Assembly: GCA_016946835.1 (NCBI GenBank)
Contig: JACVTC010000132.1
Span: forward strand, 64,001-128,000
From: Neocallimastix lanati (nom. inval.)
Taxonomy: Eukaryota > Neocallimastigomycota > Neocallimastigomycetes > Neocallimastigales > Neocallimastigaceae
Length of the DNA stretch: 64,000 nt
Reading direction: 5' to 3'
Part shown: piece after piece, positions 43,075-56,639 of the stretch
Layout: every line of letters begins with the position of its first letter
Position numbering within the stretch: position 1 is the first letter of the stretch
Program-made: the position numbers and the translations under genes
The notes under the pieces: model-generated
The model's database searches: none
What the model was told of the DNA's origin: nothing
What the model saw: only the letters and a program-made list of their open reading frames with translations

Positions 43075-43170
43075 GAATAGAAATAATAGATGAAGAGTTC
43101 CATTCATTAGGAAAAGAACCTTCCCAAATTTTATAAAAAATAATCTCAAGGCATTTATCAGTAGAAGGAA
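40403..43170 (-). pseudogene. Decayed LINE (non-LTR retrotransposon) ORF2
   Basis: Read from 43170 downward, the minus strand shows RT motifs in changing frames: SDLSNCNNNYKGISL and INVGLKILTKIITDRIS (43040-42950), GVRQGFPLSLILFNLF (about 42600-42547), and at 42465-42454 the catalytic box as FAVD instead of FADD, followed by stops. YLGIPFS-like sequence follows near 42210. After the satellite insertion (40960-41735), SWSKRITGNLQENLG lies near 40900-40850 and a C-terminal Cys/His pattern CPCGG...NHLFF at about 40600-40540. A LINE copies its RNA by target-primed reverse transcription; this copy is dead (stops, frame shifts, a lost catalytic Asp). The endonuclease part is not seen above 43170, so it looks 5'-truncated. 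Confidence 0.8.
40960..41735. repeat. TAAAA pentanucleotide satellite inside the LINE
   Basis: About 770 bp of AAAAT units, interrupted by spacer motifs AATAGTAGAATATTAAA, ATAAAGTACAGAT and AATAGTGAAGTAATATAA. The same spacers occur at 26515-26640 and 56640-57600. Minus-strand FILFY-type ORFs across it are artefacts. Confidence 0.95.
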
Positions 43171-43921
43171 ATCTTTCTTCTACTGTTAAATGGTAACTGA
43201 ATAAATTAGTATTAATAATCTATTATTTAAATTTATTATTATTTTTTATTTATATTTATATATTATTTAAATTTGATTATTTTTTATTCATATTTTATTA
43301 TTTTTCATTTATATTTTATTATTTTATATTTATATTTAATTATTATTTGTATTTTTATTTAATTATTTATTGTTAGAATATGTGAAATGTATAAAAAATA
43401 AGCTTCAAATGTATTAAAACATATTTTAAAATAAATAATGCATAAGCCACAATGTACTAATATAAAAGTATTTAATTTAGAATAATAAAGTGTTAGTAAC
43501 TCTATCATAAAATATATTAATAAAATTGACATAATTGTAAAGCATAAATTCCTGACCTTCAAACATTTATTATTTATTTATTACTTATATTTAATTATTA
43601 TTTATAATTAATTATTTGTTTTTTTATTTATTTTTATATAATTGTATTAATAAATATTAAAATAATTTACGGCGTTAAATTGCAACAATATGAACGCCAT
43701 ATTGTGAAATGAATTTTATTCTTAACAATTAACAAAGGAGTTGCTTTTTCCATAATACATAATAAATAATAAATAATTAAATAATTAAATAATAAAACTA
43801 ATATTAATAAATATTATTAAGTTTTCCTTTTTTTTTTTTTTTTTTATATTATTGTTATTATTTATTATATTTAAATGAATATTTTTATTTATTATCAATT
43901 TTTGTAAAATAACATATTTTG

Positions 43922-43961
<40 letters not shown>

Positions 43962-44193
43962 ATATATATATATTTAATAGATAATTTAAAATAAAACTTT
44001 CATTCTTAATATTATAAATAAATAAAAGTATATTTATGTAAATATGTTTATTTATTCATAATTTTCTGGCATATATATACAAGATTTTAATAACTTTTAA
44101 TTATATTTTTTTCATAAATTTTTCAATACTTTAAATTATGAAGTATAAGAAAATTTTTTATTAGTTATAAAAAATAAATTGATAAATAAATAA

Positions 44194-44226
<33 letters not shown>

Positions 44227-44567
44227 AAAAAAAAAAAAAAGTTGTATATAAATATACTTTAATTTTTATAAATCATAACATTATATATATATTTATATAT
44301 ATATTTATATATATTTTAATTGAATAGTATTAATGATAAATAAATTATCTATAGTATTGAAAAAGATAATAAATAAAGGATATACAAATAAAATAATTCA
44401 TGTAAACTATTAAAAAATAAACATAAAAATAATAAATATACCTTTTGAAAACAAAAAAAAAAAAAAAATTTTTTTTGATTGTTATTATTTAGTTATATAT
44501 ATACATAAAAAGAAAAATAAAATAAAAAAAATATTATTATTAAAAATTTTTTATACAAATAAATTCA
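43171..44567. other. AT-rich spacer downstream of the lipase gene
   Basis: TTTATATT repeats (43220-43350), a block with somewhat mixed composition (43370-43570), the GGCGTTAAATTGCAACAATA motif (43671) shared with 24615, and long poly-A runs. No gene supported. Confidence 0.5.
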
Positions 44568-45542
44568 TTATAAGTTTTCTTTTAAGAGTTTTTGAACTTG
44601 TGGACTGGAGAGTAAACCGACATGAGTAACTCCAGAAATAACAATATTATTAGCTCCACTTAATTTTGATAGTAATGGATTAACAATGGCATCTGAAGAA
44701 GAAGAAATGGTAGTAACATCAATACCTCTAGGAGCAGCAGAAGTAACCAACTTATTAGCACCTCCTAAGGTAATTACCTTTTTAACCTTATTGGAGCCAC
44801 CACCATTTAAAATATAATTCATTGTATTAGCACCACCCATACTATGACAAACTATATCAAGTTTTTTAGCTCCGGTTCGTTGTAATAATTTATCAGCAGC
44901 AGAAGAAATGACTTTAGCATTAATGGGTCCGAAACCAACTTTATCAGGTAAATCAACTGAATATAAGGAATTTCTGTCCCATCCTTGACGTGTCAAATAA
45001 TTAATATGTGGATTAAATACAGAAGCAATGCTATTCATACCATGAATAAATAAGACTGGATCATGAGTACGTCCTTTATTCTTAGTAGTATTAGAAGTGG
45101 CTACCGATCCATTACTGTTAGAGGTAGCTCCAGTATTTTTATTGGAATTATTATTTTTATTCTTAGTAGCATTGGATGTGGATACCGATCCATTATTGTT
45201 AGAAGAAGCTCCAGTATTTCTATTGGAATTATTATTATTTGAGGCAGTATTTGTATTACTATTAGAATTACTGTTCGTATTATCATTAGAATTATTTAAT
45301 CCTGTTCTATTGCCAAATAAGCCACTAAAAATACCACCACCTGAACCTCCTAATCTATCTCTTAATGAACTTATTGAATTAGAAAGAGTACTTCCAAAAC
45401 CATTACTTAGCAATGAACCATTATTAGAATTACTACTTGACTGATTGTTATAATAATCAAATGGAAGTAAACCAGCATTAATTGTCATAAAATGGAATAA
45501 TATTGTTAATATTCCAATGAAAAAAATTTTTACTCCAACCAT
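44568..45542 (-). CDS. Secreted LipA-type lipase/esterase (alpha/beta hydrolase)
   Basis: A single 324-codon frame with ATG at 45542. Residues 1-23 form a signal peptide (MVGVKIFFIGILTILFHFMT then INA). Residues 25-156 are a Gly/Asn/Ser/Thr-rich linker with a 27-residue segment duplicated (NTGASSNNNGSVSTSN and NTGATSNSNGSVATSN). Residues 157-324 are a compact alpha/beta hydrolase: oxyanion-side FIHGM, nucleophile elbow CHSMGG (Ser234), acid in SSSDAIV (Asp284), and base in GVTHVGLL (His307). The core follows Bacillus subtilis LipA (lipase family I.4), including DIV.HSMGGANT and VITLGGANKL, and has the same minimal lidless size. LipA has Ala before the His of the elbow; this protein has Cys. 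It likely hydrolyses acyl esters outside the cell. No close intron; probable bacterial origin. No dockerin is visible, so cellulosome attachment is not indicated. Confidence 0.92.
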   Translation of the reverse strand: MVGVKIFFIGILTILFHFMTINAGLLPFDYYNNQSSSNSNNGSLLSNGFGSTLSNSISSLRDRLGGSGGGIFSGLFGNRTGLNNSNDNTNSNSNSNTNTASNNNNSNRNTGASSNNNGSVSTSNATKNKNNNSNKNTGATSNSNGSVATSNTTKNKGRTHDPVLFIHGMNSIASVFNPHINYLTRQGWDRNSLYSVDLPDKVGFGPINAKVISSAADKLLQRTGAKKLDIVCHSMGGANTMNYILNGGGSNKVKKVITLGGANKLVTSAAPRGIDVTTISSSSDAIVNPLLSKLSGANNIVISGVTHVGLLSSPQVQKLLKENL

Positions 45543-46740
45543 TCTTATAATACTGTTATATATTTATTGTTATATATGTATATATATTATAATAAAATTG
45601 TTCAGAGTTTTATTAAAAAAAATATATATATATATTTTGTTATTTTGGTATAAGATATAATTAATGTCAATTTAAAATATAAATTCCTGATAATCAATTT
45701 CTTATTCTAATTCTTATTATTATATATGAATGAGTATTATAAAACTGTTAATATTATAATCAATGAAAAAAAAAATTTTTTTATATAATAAATTTATTAA
45801 TTTTAAAATAAAATAATAAACAATGAAAAAATAATAATCAAAAAAAAAAAAAAAAAAAAAAAAAAGGAATAAAATGCAATATTTATATTTTTTATTTTTT
45901 TGTTCCAAAAAATAAATAAATAAATAAAATATAATCAAATAATAATTAATTATAAATATTAATTATAAATATTAATTATAAATATTAATTATAAATAATA
46001 GTATTAATAAATGATTTTTATTTTTTATTTTTTATTTTTTATTTTTTTTTTTTTATTTTATTTTTTAATTTATTTTATATCATTTTACATTTGAATAAAT
46101 TAATAATTTATATTTAAAAAAGAAATTAAATTATATTATATTAAATATTAATACTAATTATAATATTAATAATAATAATTAAAAAAAATATATATATATA
46201 AATAAATATATATATAAATATACATAATAAATGACATTTTCTATTAAAATAAATTAAATAAAAAAAAATAATCAATAATCAATTTCTTTTTTTTTTTATG
46301 TTGATTAGAAAAAATTCCTCAAATATTCTTCTTATTAAAAAAAAAAATAAAGTAAATATAAACTTTAATAATAATAAAAATAAATATAAAATAAAATAAA
46401 ATAAAAAAAGAAAAAAGTTACCGTTAAATCTTATTTTATAAATAAATTTATTATTTTTTTTACCAATAAAAGATTAAGTATAGTTATTCGTTCATTTTAA
46501 TTTTATTTTATATATAAAAAAATATTTAAAAAAAAAAAAAAAAGATTATGTATATATATAAAGTATAAATATATAAGATGTATAAATGTATATATAAATA
46601 TTTATTATACCTATTTATCTAACTTAAAATGAATTTTATATATAATATTTGGCTATTTAAAATAAAAATGAATTTTATATATAATATTTGGCTATTTAAA
46701 ATAAAAATTTCATAAAGTTTAATAGAGATGATAACTTTTC

Positions 46741-46809
<69 letters not shown>

Positions 46810-46814
46810 TAATA

Positions 46815-46862
<48 letters not shown>

Positions 46863-49800
46863 TAATAAATAATAATAAATAATAATAAATAATAAAATTA
46901 TTAATCATTTGTTGTATATATAAATTATTTAGTTCATATTAATAATAAATAAAGTTTTTAATTCCATATTTAATAATTAAAAATTAATAATAAAATAAAA
47001 AAAAAAGAAAAAAAAAATTAATTATTAATTATAAATTAAATTTATCTTTAATTTTTTTTATTTTAACTAATTAAAGTTTAACAGTGGAAAGTGTGCCAAG
47101 TATGCCACATATTTTGTTACCCTTTTTAATATAAAATAATATACAGATGATAATTAATTGAATGATAATAATTAAATTAGATTAATAAACTAGTTAAACT
47201 AAATAAATTGTTAATACAACTACATTAAATATATAATTAATTCAATGAATAAATAAATAAAGAATAAATAAATTTATATTGGTCAAAAAATAAAAAAAAT
47301 AAAAATTAAAAATTAAAATAAAAATAAAATGTAGAAATATAAACAACCATTTAAGCACAGATTAAAATAAAATAAAATAAAATAAAAAAAGTACAACAGT
47401 GGATTAAACATTTCAACTGAATATTATCCAATTTTTTTATTATTTGTAAATAAAATTTATTAATTACCCATTTTTTTTTCTTTATTTCTTTTTTTTTTTT
47501 ATTATTTAAAATTTATAATAAAAATAATATAAACAAGAAATAACTTTTTTTTTAAAAGTCAATTTTCTAATTAAAAGTAATTTAATGTTTTTTTTTTTAA
47601 AATAACAAAACTTTTAGTATTAATGATATTTTATAGTAATAATTTTTTTAATAAAATAATTTTGTTTCATTATCTATTAAAAAATAAAAAAATAAGTAAA
47701 TAAATAAATAAATAAATAAAAAATAAAAGTTGACCTTAAGATTTCAGTTATTTTAATAATTTTTTAACCCTTTTTAAATATATTCCGTCAATCATTCTTA
47801 TAGCAAAGTAGGTCATTATACAATTTTTTTTTTTTTTGTTATATTTTTACGGTCTCTCTTACCTATGGAACCCTTCATAAAATGTTAGTCTTTTTTTTTA
47901 TTTTTTAAAATTAAATAATTTTATATACTTTAATATATTTTATAATTAAAATTATAAAAATAAAAATAAAAATTAAAAATAAAAATAAAATAAAAACTTT
48001 TTATTACAAATAAAGTTTACTTTATTATTATTTTTTTTCAATTAAAAATTAATATAAATAATAATTATTTAATAAGGTATAAAAAATATATATTTATTCT
48101 TATTGCTTTTCTTCTTCTTCTTCTTCTTTTTATTATTATTTATTATAAAACTATCGAAATTTATTTTATTTTTTTTCTAATTTTAAATAATAAAAAAAAT
48201 TCTTTTAAAAGTTATGATTAAAATTTATATTTATATTTATATTTCTTTTAAATAATAATTTCTTTTTTTTTTTTTTTTTTTTTCTTTTTAATCATTATTA
48301 TTATATTGTTTTACCCCAAATAATACTTTTTTTCATTTTTTATAATATTATCAAAAATTTAAAGTTTTAGTATTAATTAAATAAAATTTACAATATTAAT
48401 TATTTTTTATTATTTAAATTTAAATAATTATTATAAAAAAGAGGAAAAATAATATTAAAATTTTAAATTATATATAGTGTATTGTTAATGTTAAAATTAA
48501 TGTAAATTAGATTAGATTATTCCATATTAATATTTAGTGAACCTATAATGGATGGTTTATAAAAAAAAAATATATATATATATATTTAAAATGATTAATA
48601 ATATTTAATGAATAATTTTTTTTTTTTTTTGATGTATTTGTACAACATTAATAAAAATTAATCATAATTGGTTTAAACAAAAAATATTAAATAGTTACAT
48701 GTCAACTATTGATAATAAAACTGATTTATATAAAAAATATTGATAATAAAACTGATTTATATATAAAATGACATTTCTTAAAATGAAAAGGACTGTAAAA
48801 TAATTCAATTTGTTTATTATAATAAAAATAAATAAATGAATAAATGAATAAATAAATAAATAAATAAATAATATTTTCATATCTATTGTATATATTTATT
48901 GAATATATCTATTGTACATATATATATTTATTATACTGAATTAAGAAGGTGAATTTAAAAAAAGTTGTATGTAAAAATGTTTAATTCAACCATAATAGAT
49001 TTATACATTTTTAATTTATACATCGATTGTATACAAAATTTATTGATATCTATATTCCTTTATAATTATTAATATATAAAGTTGATTTTGTATATATATT
49101 CAGGCACATTTTAAATTAGAAAAAGTCAAACATAAAACAATATATATCTGTTTATATATTTATATAGTTATAAAGAATGATTATGGATAGAATTAATATT
49201 AAATCTACAAGAAATAGTAAATAATTAAAAAATTAAAGTAAATAACTCATAATAAATAATAAAAAAATAATAAATAAATAATAATTGAATAATAAATAAT
49301 AAATAAATATTATATAAATAAATATTATATAAATAAATATTATATAAATAAATATTATATAAATAAATAATAAATAATAAATAATAATTAAATAATTAAA
49401 TAATAAATAATGGAATAATATATAATAAATAATGGATAAATAATAAATAAATAATAATAAATATTTAAATAATAAATAACTAATAACTAATAAATAAAAA
49501 AATAACTAAATAATAAATAATGGAATAATATATAATAAATAATGGAATAATAGATAATAAATAATAAATAAATAATAATAAATAATAAATAATTAAATAA
49601 TAATTAGTTAAATAATAGCTAATAACTAATAACTAACTTATAAATAATAAATAATAAATTAAAAAATTACTAAATAAATATATAAAATAATAAAAAATTA
49701 TATAAAAAAATAACTAAATAACTAAATAAATAATTAATTAATGAATTAATAATAAATATATATAAATTTTTTTATTAACATTATTATCAATTATTATTAT

Positions 49801-49914
49801 CATTTTTATAATTAATAGGTATTATGTATTAATATTAAATTATTATTAGTATTAGTATTTCTAATATAAATTTAAATTCCTTCTTAATAAAGTTAGATAT
49901 ATAATATAAAGTTA

Positions 49915-49981
<67 letters not shown>

Positions 49982-50070
49982 TTTTATTTTTATTTTTTTT
50001 TTCTTTTGGAATAATTTTTATTATTATTATTATTTTTTTATTTTTATTTAATTTTATATTATTTTATTTT
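45543..50070. other. Intergenic AT-rich region with microsatellites
   Basis: The 4.5 kb between the lipase and the LRR-membrane gene holds AATATTAATTATA repeats (45940-45995), (AAT)n with AAATAAT variants (46741-46895), a duplicated TTTTATATATAATATTTGGC block (46633 and 46673), a duplicated AATAAAACTGATTTATATA block (48713 and 48744), a TAATAAA-type array (49240-49660) and (TTA)n (49917-49980). The upstream side of the lipase gene (45543 on) is its presumed promoter. No gene recognised. Confidence 0.65.
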
Positions 50071-50570
50071 TTATGAAAAATCATTGGGATTTTGATATCT
50101 GGTTAATCCTATGGCTTCGAAATATGAAGGTGGTGGTGGTAAATCTTCATTATTTTCATCAACATTTTGTGTAGGAGGGTTATTATTATTTGGGTAGGTG
50201 GAATTCATCACGTTATTAATAGTATAGTAATTATTATTAATGAGATAGTTTGAACTAATATTATTGTTATTATTCATAGGACTATTAATACCAAAATTAT
50301 TATTATTATTATTATTATTATTCATTAAATTATTAATATTATTATTAAAATTATCATTTCTAAGGTTGCTATTACTATTGAAATTATTGTTATTATTATT
50401 ATTCCTTGGGTAATTCATATTGGCATTGTTATTATTCATAAGGTTATTGATCATGACATAATTATTATTCATAAGGTTATTATTATAAACAATATTCTCA
50501 CTCATAGGATTAATGGTATTAGCATTATTATTATTAACAAGATTCTCACTCATAGGATTAATGATATTAG

Positions 50571-50625
<55 letters not shown>

Positions 50626-52254
50626 AATATTCTCATTCATAGGGTTAATAGTATTGATATTATTGTTATTGCTATCATTATTATTCATATAGATAGCTGT
50701 ATTAACAAGACTGGGGTTATTATCATTAGTGTTATTATCACCTTTAAGATTATTGGTATTAGTAATTATACCATCCACAGGGTTATTAATATCATCATCA
50801 TTATTATTATTGTTATTATTGTTATTATTACTCATTGTATTATTAGCATTAGTCATAATATTATTCAGAGGTTTTTTAATATTAGCAATGCTTTCATTAT
50901 CAGAGCTATCAGTATTAACAATACTATCGTTGATAGGGTTTTTAGTATTAACAATAATATTTTCAACAGGGCTATTAGTATTAACAGTACTCGCATTCAC
51001 AGAGTTACTAGTATTAACAATATTACCATCCATTGAGTTATTTTCAGTAATAATAACATTAACTATAGGGTTGTTAGTATGATTAGTACCATTATCTACA
51101 GGCTTATTAATATGAACAATAATATCATCCACTGAGCGATTATCATTAGCAAGAGTATTATCTACAGGATTATTATTATTATTAATTGCATTAGAGTCTG
51201 CAGTATTCCTAGAGCTATCAGTATTAACAATATTATCATCCATGGAGTTATTATCATTAACGGTAACACTATCTACAGGATTATTAACATGAATAACAAT
51301 ATCATCATCCATTGAATTATTATCATTAACGATAACATTAACTTCAGGATTACGATCAGTGTTAGCATCAACGGCATTCAAAGAGTTATTCTTTTTAACA
51401 ATAATATTTTCTATTATAGTATTATTATTATTATTATTATTATCATTATCTACAACACTTCTTTCAGTAATTGTATTATTCTGATAAATAACGTCTGGTT
51501 CCTCTGAGCCATGATCGATTTTATCCAATGTTGGTATTTCGATATTTTCCATTTTTCCTTCTAATTTTTTATGTTCACTCAAGCTCTCCTTTGGATCCCT
51601 TGAATCCAAAGATAAAATAACTTGTGAGATATCCACAGTCATTTCTTTTTCTTTTTCCTCATCATCCATACTATTATCAGTACTTTTACTTGATTGTTCA
51701 TCGATTAGATTAATTGTCGAATGAGGTTGAGGGAAAATATTTCTTTTATGTAAATTGGCAGAACCTTCTGTAATATCCAATGATTTTAAATTTTCAGCAT
51801 TGATTACTGATTCACCACCATTATTCTCCCTTTTTTTTTCTTTCATGATACTATCACTATTCCTCTTATTAATACTATTAGAAGTAGATACTGCCTTACT
51901 ATTTTGTTTATTATTCTTAGCATTTCTTCTATATCCGAAGATAAATAAACCGATTAAGAGAACGACAAATACAATTGGAAGTATTATATATAAAACTATA
52001 TGATTAGATTCTTCTTCACCTCCAGAGTCATCATCAGGGCCATTATTTATTGTTTTGTTATTGACGGGCGTCTCTATTATACATTTATCAAGACCATTTA
52101 CACTATTACCTCCAATTAAAGAAAAATTAATGCTAGGGTTATTATTGGTATAGCATTTAAAATTAGTATTCGATACGTCTCTAATATTAAAAAAAAAAAA
52201 AAATTATAATAATAAGTATTTTTTTTTATGTTATTATTATTTATTTATTTATCA

Positions 52255-52311
<57 letters not shown>

Positions 52312-53446
52312 TTCTTTTTATTTTTTACAGTTGAGTTAAACTACAATCATCCGGAATAATTAAACTTCCTGTGAATCTATTACCATGAGCATCTCTGGAA
52401 GAAAAAAAAAAAAAAAATTAATCATTATTTTTGTCATGGTATTTACAGATTTCCAGTGTAAAATTAAAATAATACAAGAAATAATTAAAAAAAAAAAAAA
52501 AAAAAGAATAAAAATAAAAATAAAATAAAAATAAAAAATAAAAAAATATAAATGAAAAACAAATTAATGAAAAAAAATAATAATAATAATAAAAAAATAA
52601 TTATTCTATTATTATATTTCATTAATTATTTTTATTATATAAATATATTGATATATAAAGTTATTAATTATGAAAGAAATTTACAATTTGGTTAATTTTG
52701 AATTTTCTGGAACAATTAAATCCCCTGAGAAATTATTTTCATAGATGTATCTATTCATTGAATAGTAATAAAGAAAAAATAATAATAATTAAATAAATAA
52801 ATAAATAAATAAATAATAAAAATATTTATATTTTAATTATTTATATTACAAGTTAATTATAAATTATATTTAATAAATAAATATATATTATATATATTAT
52901 ATATATAAATATTATTTAAATATATCTATGTTATAAATTTTATTTTTATTATTAATTTTTTTTTTTTTTATTTTTTAATTTTTTTATTTTTTTTTTTTTT
53001 ACATTTCCTTTAATTGAGAATTTTGTGGAATAACAAAATTTCCTGAGAAATTATTTTCACTTACACCTCTAATATTTGAATATTAAATAGTTTTCAATAT
53101 TTATTTTAATTCAATCAATAAAATTTTAAATTTTTTTTTTTTTTTTTTAAAAAAAATAAAAAATTATCAGTTTATTTTTAAAAATAAAATTAAATAAATA
53201 AATATAATAATAAAATATCTTATTATTTAATTATTTATATATATATATATTTATATTTTTTATTTAAATGAATAATTTATTCTAAATAAAATAAATAAAA
53301 AATGAAGATAACCTACAAAATTTCTAAATTGATATTTTCAGGGATAATTAAACTTCCTGAAAAATTATTTCTGTATCCATATCTAATAAAAAAAATTTAA
53401 AATAATATTAATTTAATTTTAAAAAAAATTATTATTATATTTTAAT

Positions 53447-53494
<48 letters not shown>

Positions 53495-53673
53495 AATAAT
53501 AATAATATTAATAATAATTTATTATAATTTAATTATATATATATATATGTTTTTTTTTTTTTTGATAAAATTATAAATCTAATAAAAATTTACAATGTTT
53601 GTAACTTTGTATCATCTGGAATTACCAAATTTCCTGAAAAATTATTATTACCCACATTTCTTATAATAGAAAA

Positions 53674-53704
<31 letters not shown>

Positions 53705-54329
53705 TATAATAATAAAAGATTAATTTTAAACCTTTTAATATATTCTTCTTTTATTTATTTATTTATTTATTTAAAATAACTTTATTTCCTAAAAAAATAA
53801 TATATATATTATAATCTTTTTTTTTTTTTTTTTTTTTTTTTTGAAAGAAATAATTCATATTTAATTATTATTAAACCTTTTTTTTTTAAAAAAAAATATT
53901 ATATAAATAAATTAAACAATATATATAATATAAATTACAAATAAACTAAGTTAGAATTTCTTGGAATAACTACACTTCCAGATATATTATTATAGGATAC
54001 GTCTCTAAAAAAAAAATCAAATAAAATCAAATATTTTATATAAATTAAAAAAAAAATTTCTTTTTTTAAATAAAATATACATATATGAATATATATGAAT
54101 ATATATATATTACAAATAATTAAATCTTGCTGGAATAGTTAGACTTCCTGTAAAATGATTATCACGAACATTTCTAATATATAATAATAAAAATTTAAAC
54201 AAACAAACCAACATATATATATATATATATAATTTTTTTTTATAAAAAAAAATTTAATAACGAAATTAAAATATAAATATTTTTGTATAATTATCATCGT
54301 AATCATAAAATTAAAAATCAAGATATTTT

Positions 54330-54364
<35 letters not shown>

Positions 54365-54686
54365 TAAAATAAAATAAAATAAAAATAAAAATAAAAAATA
54401 TATTAATAATATTATATGTAATTTTATTTTTTTTTTTTTTTAAAAAATGATTTATCCATCAAATTTTAAACTATTTTCTATTTTCTATTAAAATTTTTTT
54501 TTTATATTGTTAGAAATATTTACAAATGTACAAGGTGAGGAAAAAGATTCATAAAATTTTGCATAGAACCTGTAATTTCTTGTAGATGTAATTCTCTATA
54601 TAATTTAAAAAAATATATATATATATATTTTTTATTTTTTCGTTATTGTAAAATAATAAGAAAAACTTAATATAAATTAAAAAGTA

Positions 54687-54737
<51 letters not shown>

Positions 54738-55069
54738 TAGTATAATACTGAAATATAAATTAATAAATATTAATATTAAAAACTAAGATATTCTTTATTA
54801 ATATAAATTAATTTTTTTTTATTATTTATATCTATTATTAACATGATTATTGAAAGAAAATATTTTTATATTCATTTATTATTAGAATCTTACAATTCTG
54901 TTATATAACTATGACTTGGGTCACAAACGACATAACTAAAATTACAACAATCAAAATTTGTGGTATCTTTTCCCAAAAAATTTATTAAATCTTTACATTC
55001 TTGAATTGGTATAATACCAGATACTAATAATATATTAGTAAATATTATAAATAATAGATATATATTCAT
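50071..55069 (-). CDS. LRR membrane protein with Asn-rich tail and PPxY, 10 exons
   Basis: Exons (descending): 55069-54894, 54595-54524, 54173-54114, 54004-53939, 53659-53594, 53382-53317, 53068-53003, 52750-52685, 52394-52329, 52180-50071. All introns are GT-AG and phase 2, and the join is open for 937 codons. Residues 1-17 are a signal peptide (MNIYLLFIIFTNILLVS), followed by a Cys-containing cap (59-residue first exon). Exons 2-9 each encode one repeat; seven follow L.V..N.FSGSL.IP.. (plant-type LRR), most exactly 66 bp long. Residues 236-294 form a linker; 295-318 are a transmembrane helix (HIVLYIILPIVFVVLLIGLF), followed by RR. The 620-residue cytoplasmic tail is Asn-rich, with degenerate NNNNPVDN/IVNT units, and ends with PPPPSYFEAIGL; PPSY (918-921) is a WW-domain or NEDD4-type ubiquitin-ligase binding motif. 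A cell-surface receptor or adhesin is inferred; no kinase domain is present. Confidence 0.9.
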
Positions 55070-56639
55070 AATTGTCTATATATATATATATATTTTTTTT
55101 ATAAATAAATAATTTGTTATTAATATCTTTCTGAATAATGTTTAATACCAATTTCTTTTTAAAATATTTAATTATATAAAAATTATAATTAATTTTTACT
55201 TGTAATTAATTATTATTATTATTATTATTACTATTATTATTATTAATAACTATTCAATTTAAAATATATATATATAAAATAAAATAAGATTAGAAATAAA
55301 AAATAAAATAAAAAAATAAAAAAATAAAAAAATAAAAAAATAAAATCCTTTAATAATAATTTTCACCAAAACCAATCAATTAATTAAAAGGATTTAATAA
55401 TTAAGATAATTAATTTAATTTAATTTTTTTGTGGTTCTAATTACCATATTTTGTTTATTTGAAGATAATTAAATTTGAAAAGTCTTAAAAAAAAGTTATT
55501 TATTAATCTATTTAATTTTTTTTTTTTTTTTTTTTTTTTTTATTTTTTTTTTGGAATTAATAAGGTTTATTAATGGTGAATTAGTGTAATGTATTATGAA
55601 AACCAAGGTATATAAGAATGGTAAATTATTAATTAAATTTGTTAAACTTTAATGGTATATTTAATTTATTAGGAATTTATTAGTAATTAAAATTTAAAAT
55701 TATATTTATATAATTTGTTTATTATTTATTTAATTTATTTATTTAATTTATTTATGTTAAGTATTTATTTATTTATGTATTAATTTATTTATTTATTACC
55801 TACTATTATTTACAATTATTTATTAATGATATATCTATAATAATCTTTTTAATATTTATTAAAATTTATTATTATCTATTAATTATTATTATTTATCCTA
55901 ATATTTTAATATATAACTTTTTTATTACTGTCATTTATTATATATTGTAATTAATTATAATTTATCCTTTTATTTTTATTTATTATTATCTTATTATATT
56001 ATATATTAAAATTAATTATAATTTACCATAATTCAGTATTATTTATTATAAATTTTTATAATTAACTATTTATTTCTCTTGACATATCAAAATTGAAATA
56101 TTTTAGAAATGAAATATGTGTTTTTAAGTGTATTTAACAATAATAATAATAAAAAAAAAAATTAATCACTTTTTATTTAATGTACATTGATCGATATTGA
56201 TAGATTATCAAAAATAAAATAAAAAAAAGTTTCTATTTTATAATTATTTAATAAAGAAGAAATTTGAATATATTAAATATCATTTTGTAATTATTTTTCC
56301 AATATATATATATATATTATAATTTTATATTTTTTTTTCAAAAAAAAAAAAAAATACTTAAACAACAATAACAAAAAATAATTATAAAAAATAATAATAT
56401 CACTTTAAATAAATAAATAAATCTTTTAAAATATATATCATTATATTATAATTAGTTAATAGTAGTTAGTTATTTATTAAATAGAAGATTTGATTAGATT
56501 AGATTATCATTTTATTCCATTCTTATTTTATTAAAATTTATGTATATAAGTTTCTTTTGTTTTTTTTTTTTTTTTTATTAAGAAAATATTTAAGAATTAA
56601 TATAATAGCTATAACTAATATTTTATAAAAAAATAAAAT
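55070..56639. other. Upstream region of the LRR-membrane gene
   Basis: AT-rich, with TAAAAAAA repeats (55300-55345), poly-T (55518-55540) and TTTATTTAATTTA motifs (55730-55800). It should contain the promoter of the minus-strand gene starting at 55069, but no element is identifiable. No gene found. Confidence 0.5.

Noticed and set aside
43359-43562. 67-codon hydrophobic minus-strand ORF
   Set aside because: No homology pattern, no start context, AT-rich; could be chance. Kept only as spacer.
45097-45444. Leu/Glu-rich plus-strand ORF opposite the lipase linker
   Set aside because: Antisense of the Asn/Ser-rich linker.
50729-51082. Leu-rich plus-strand ORF opposite the Asn-rich tail
   Set aside because: Antisense of AAT-type codons; no independent support.
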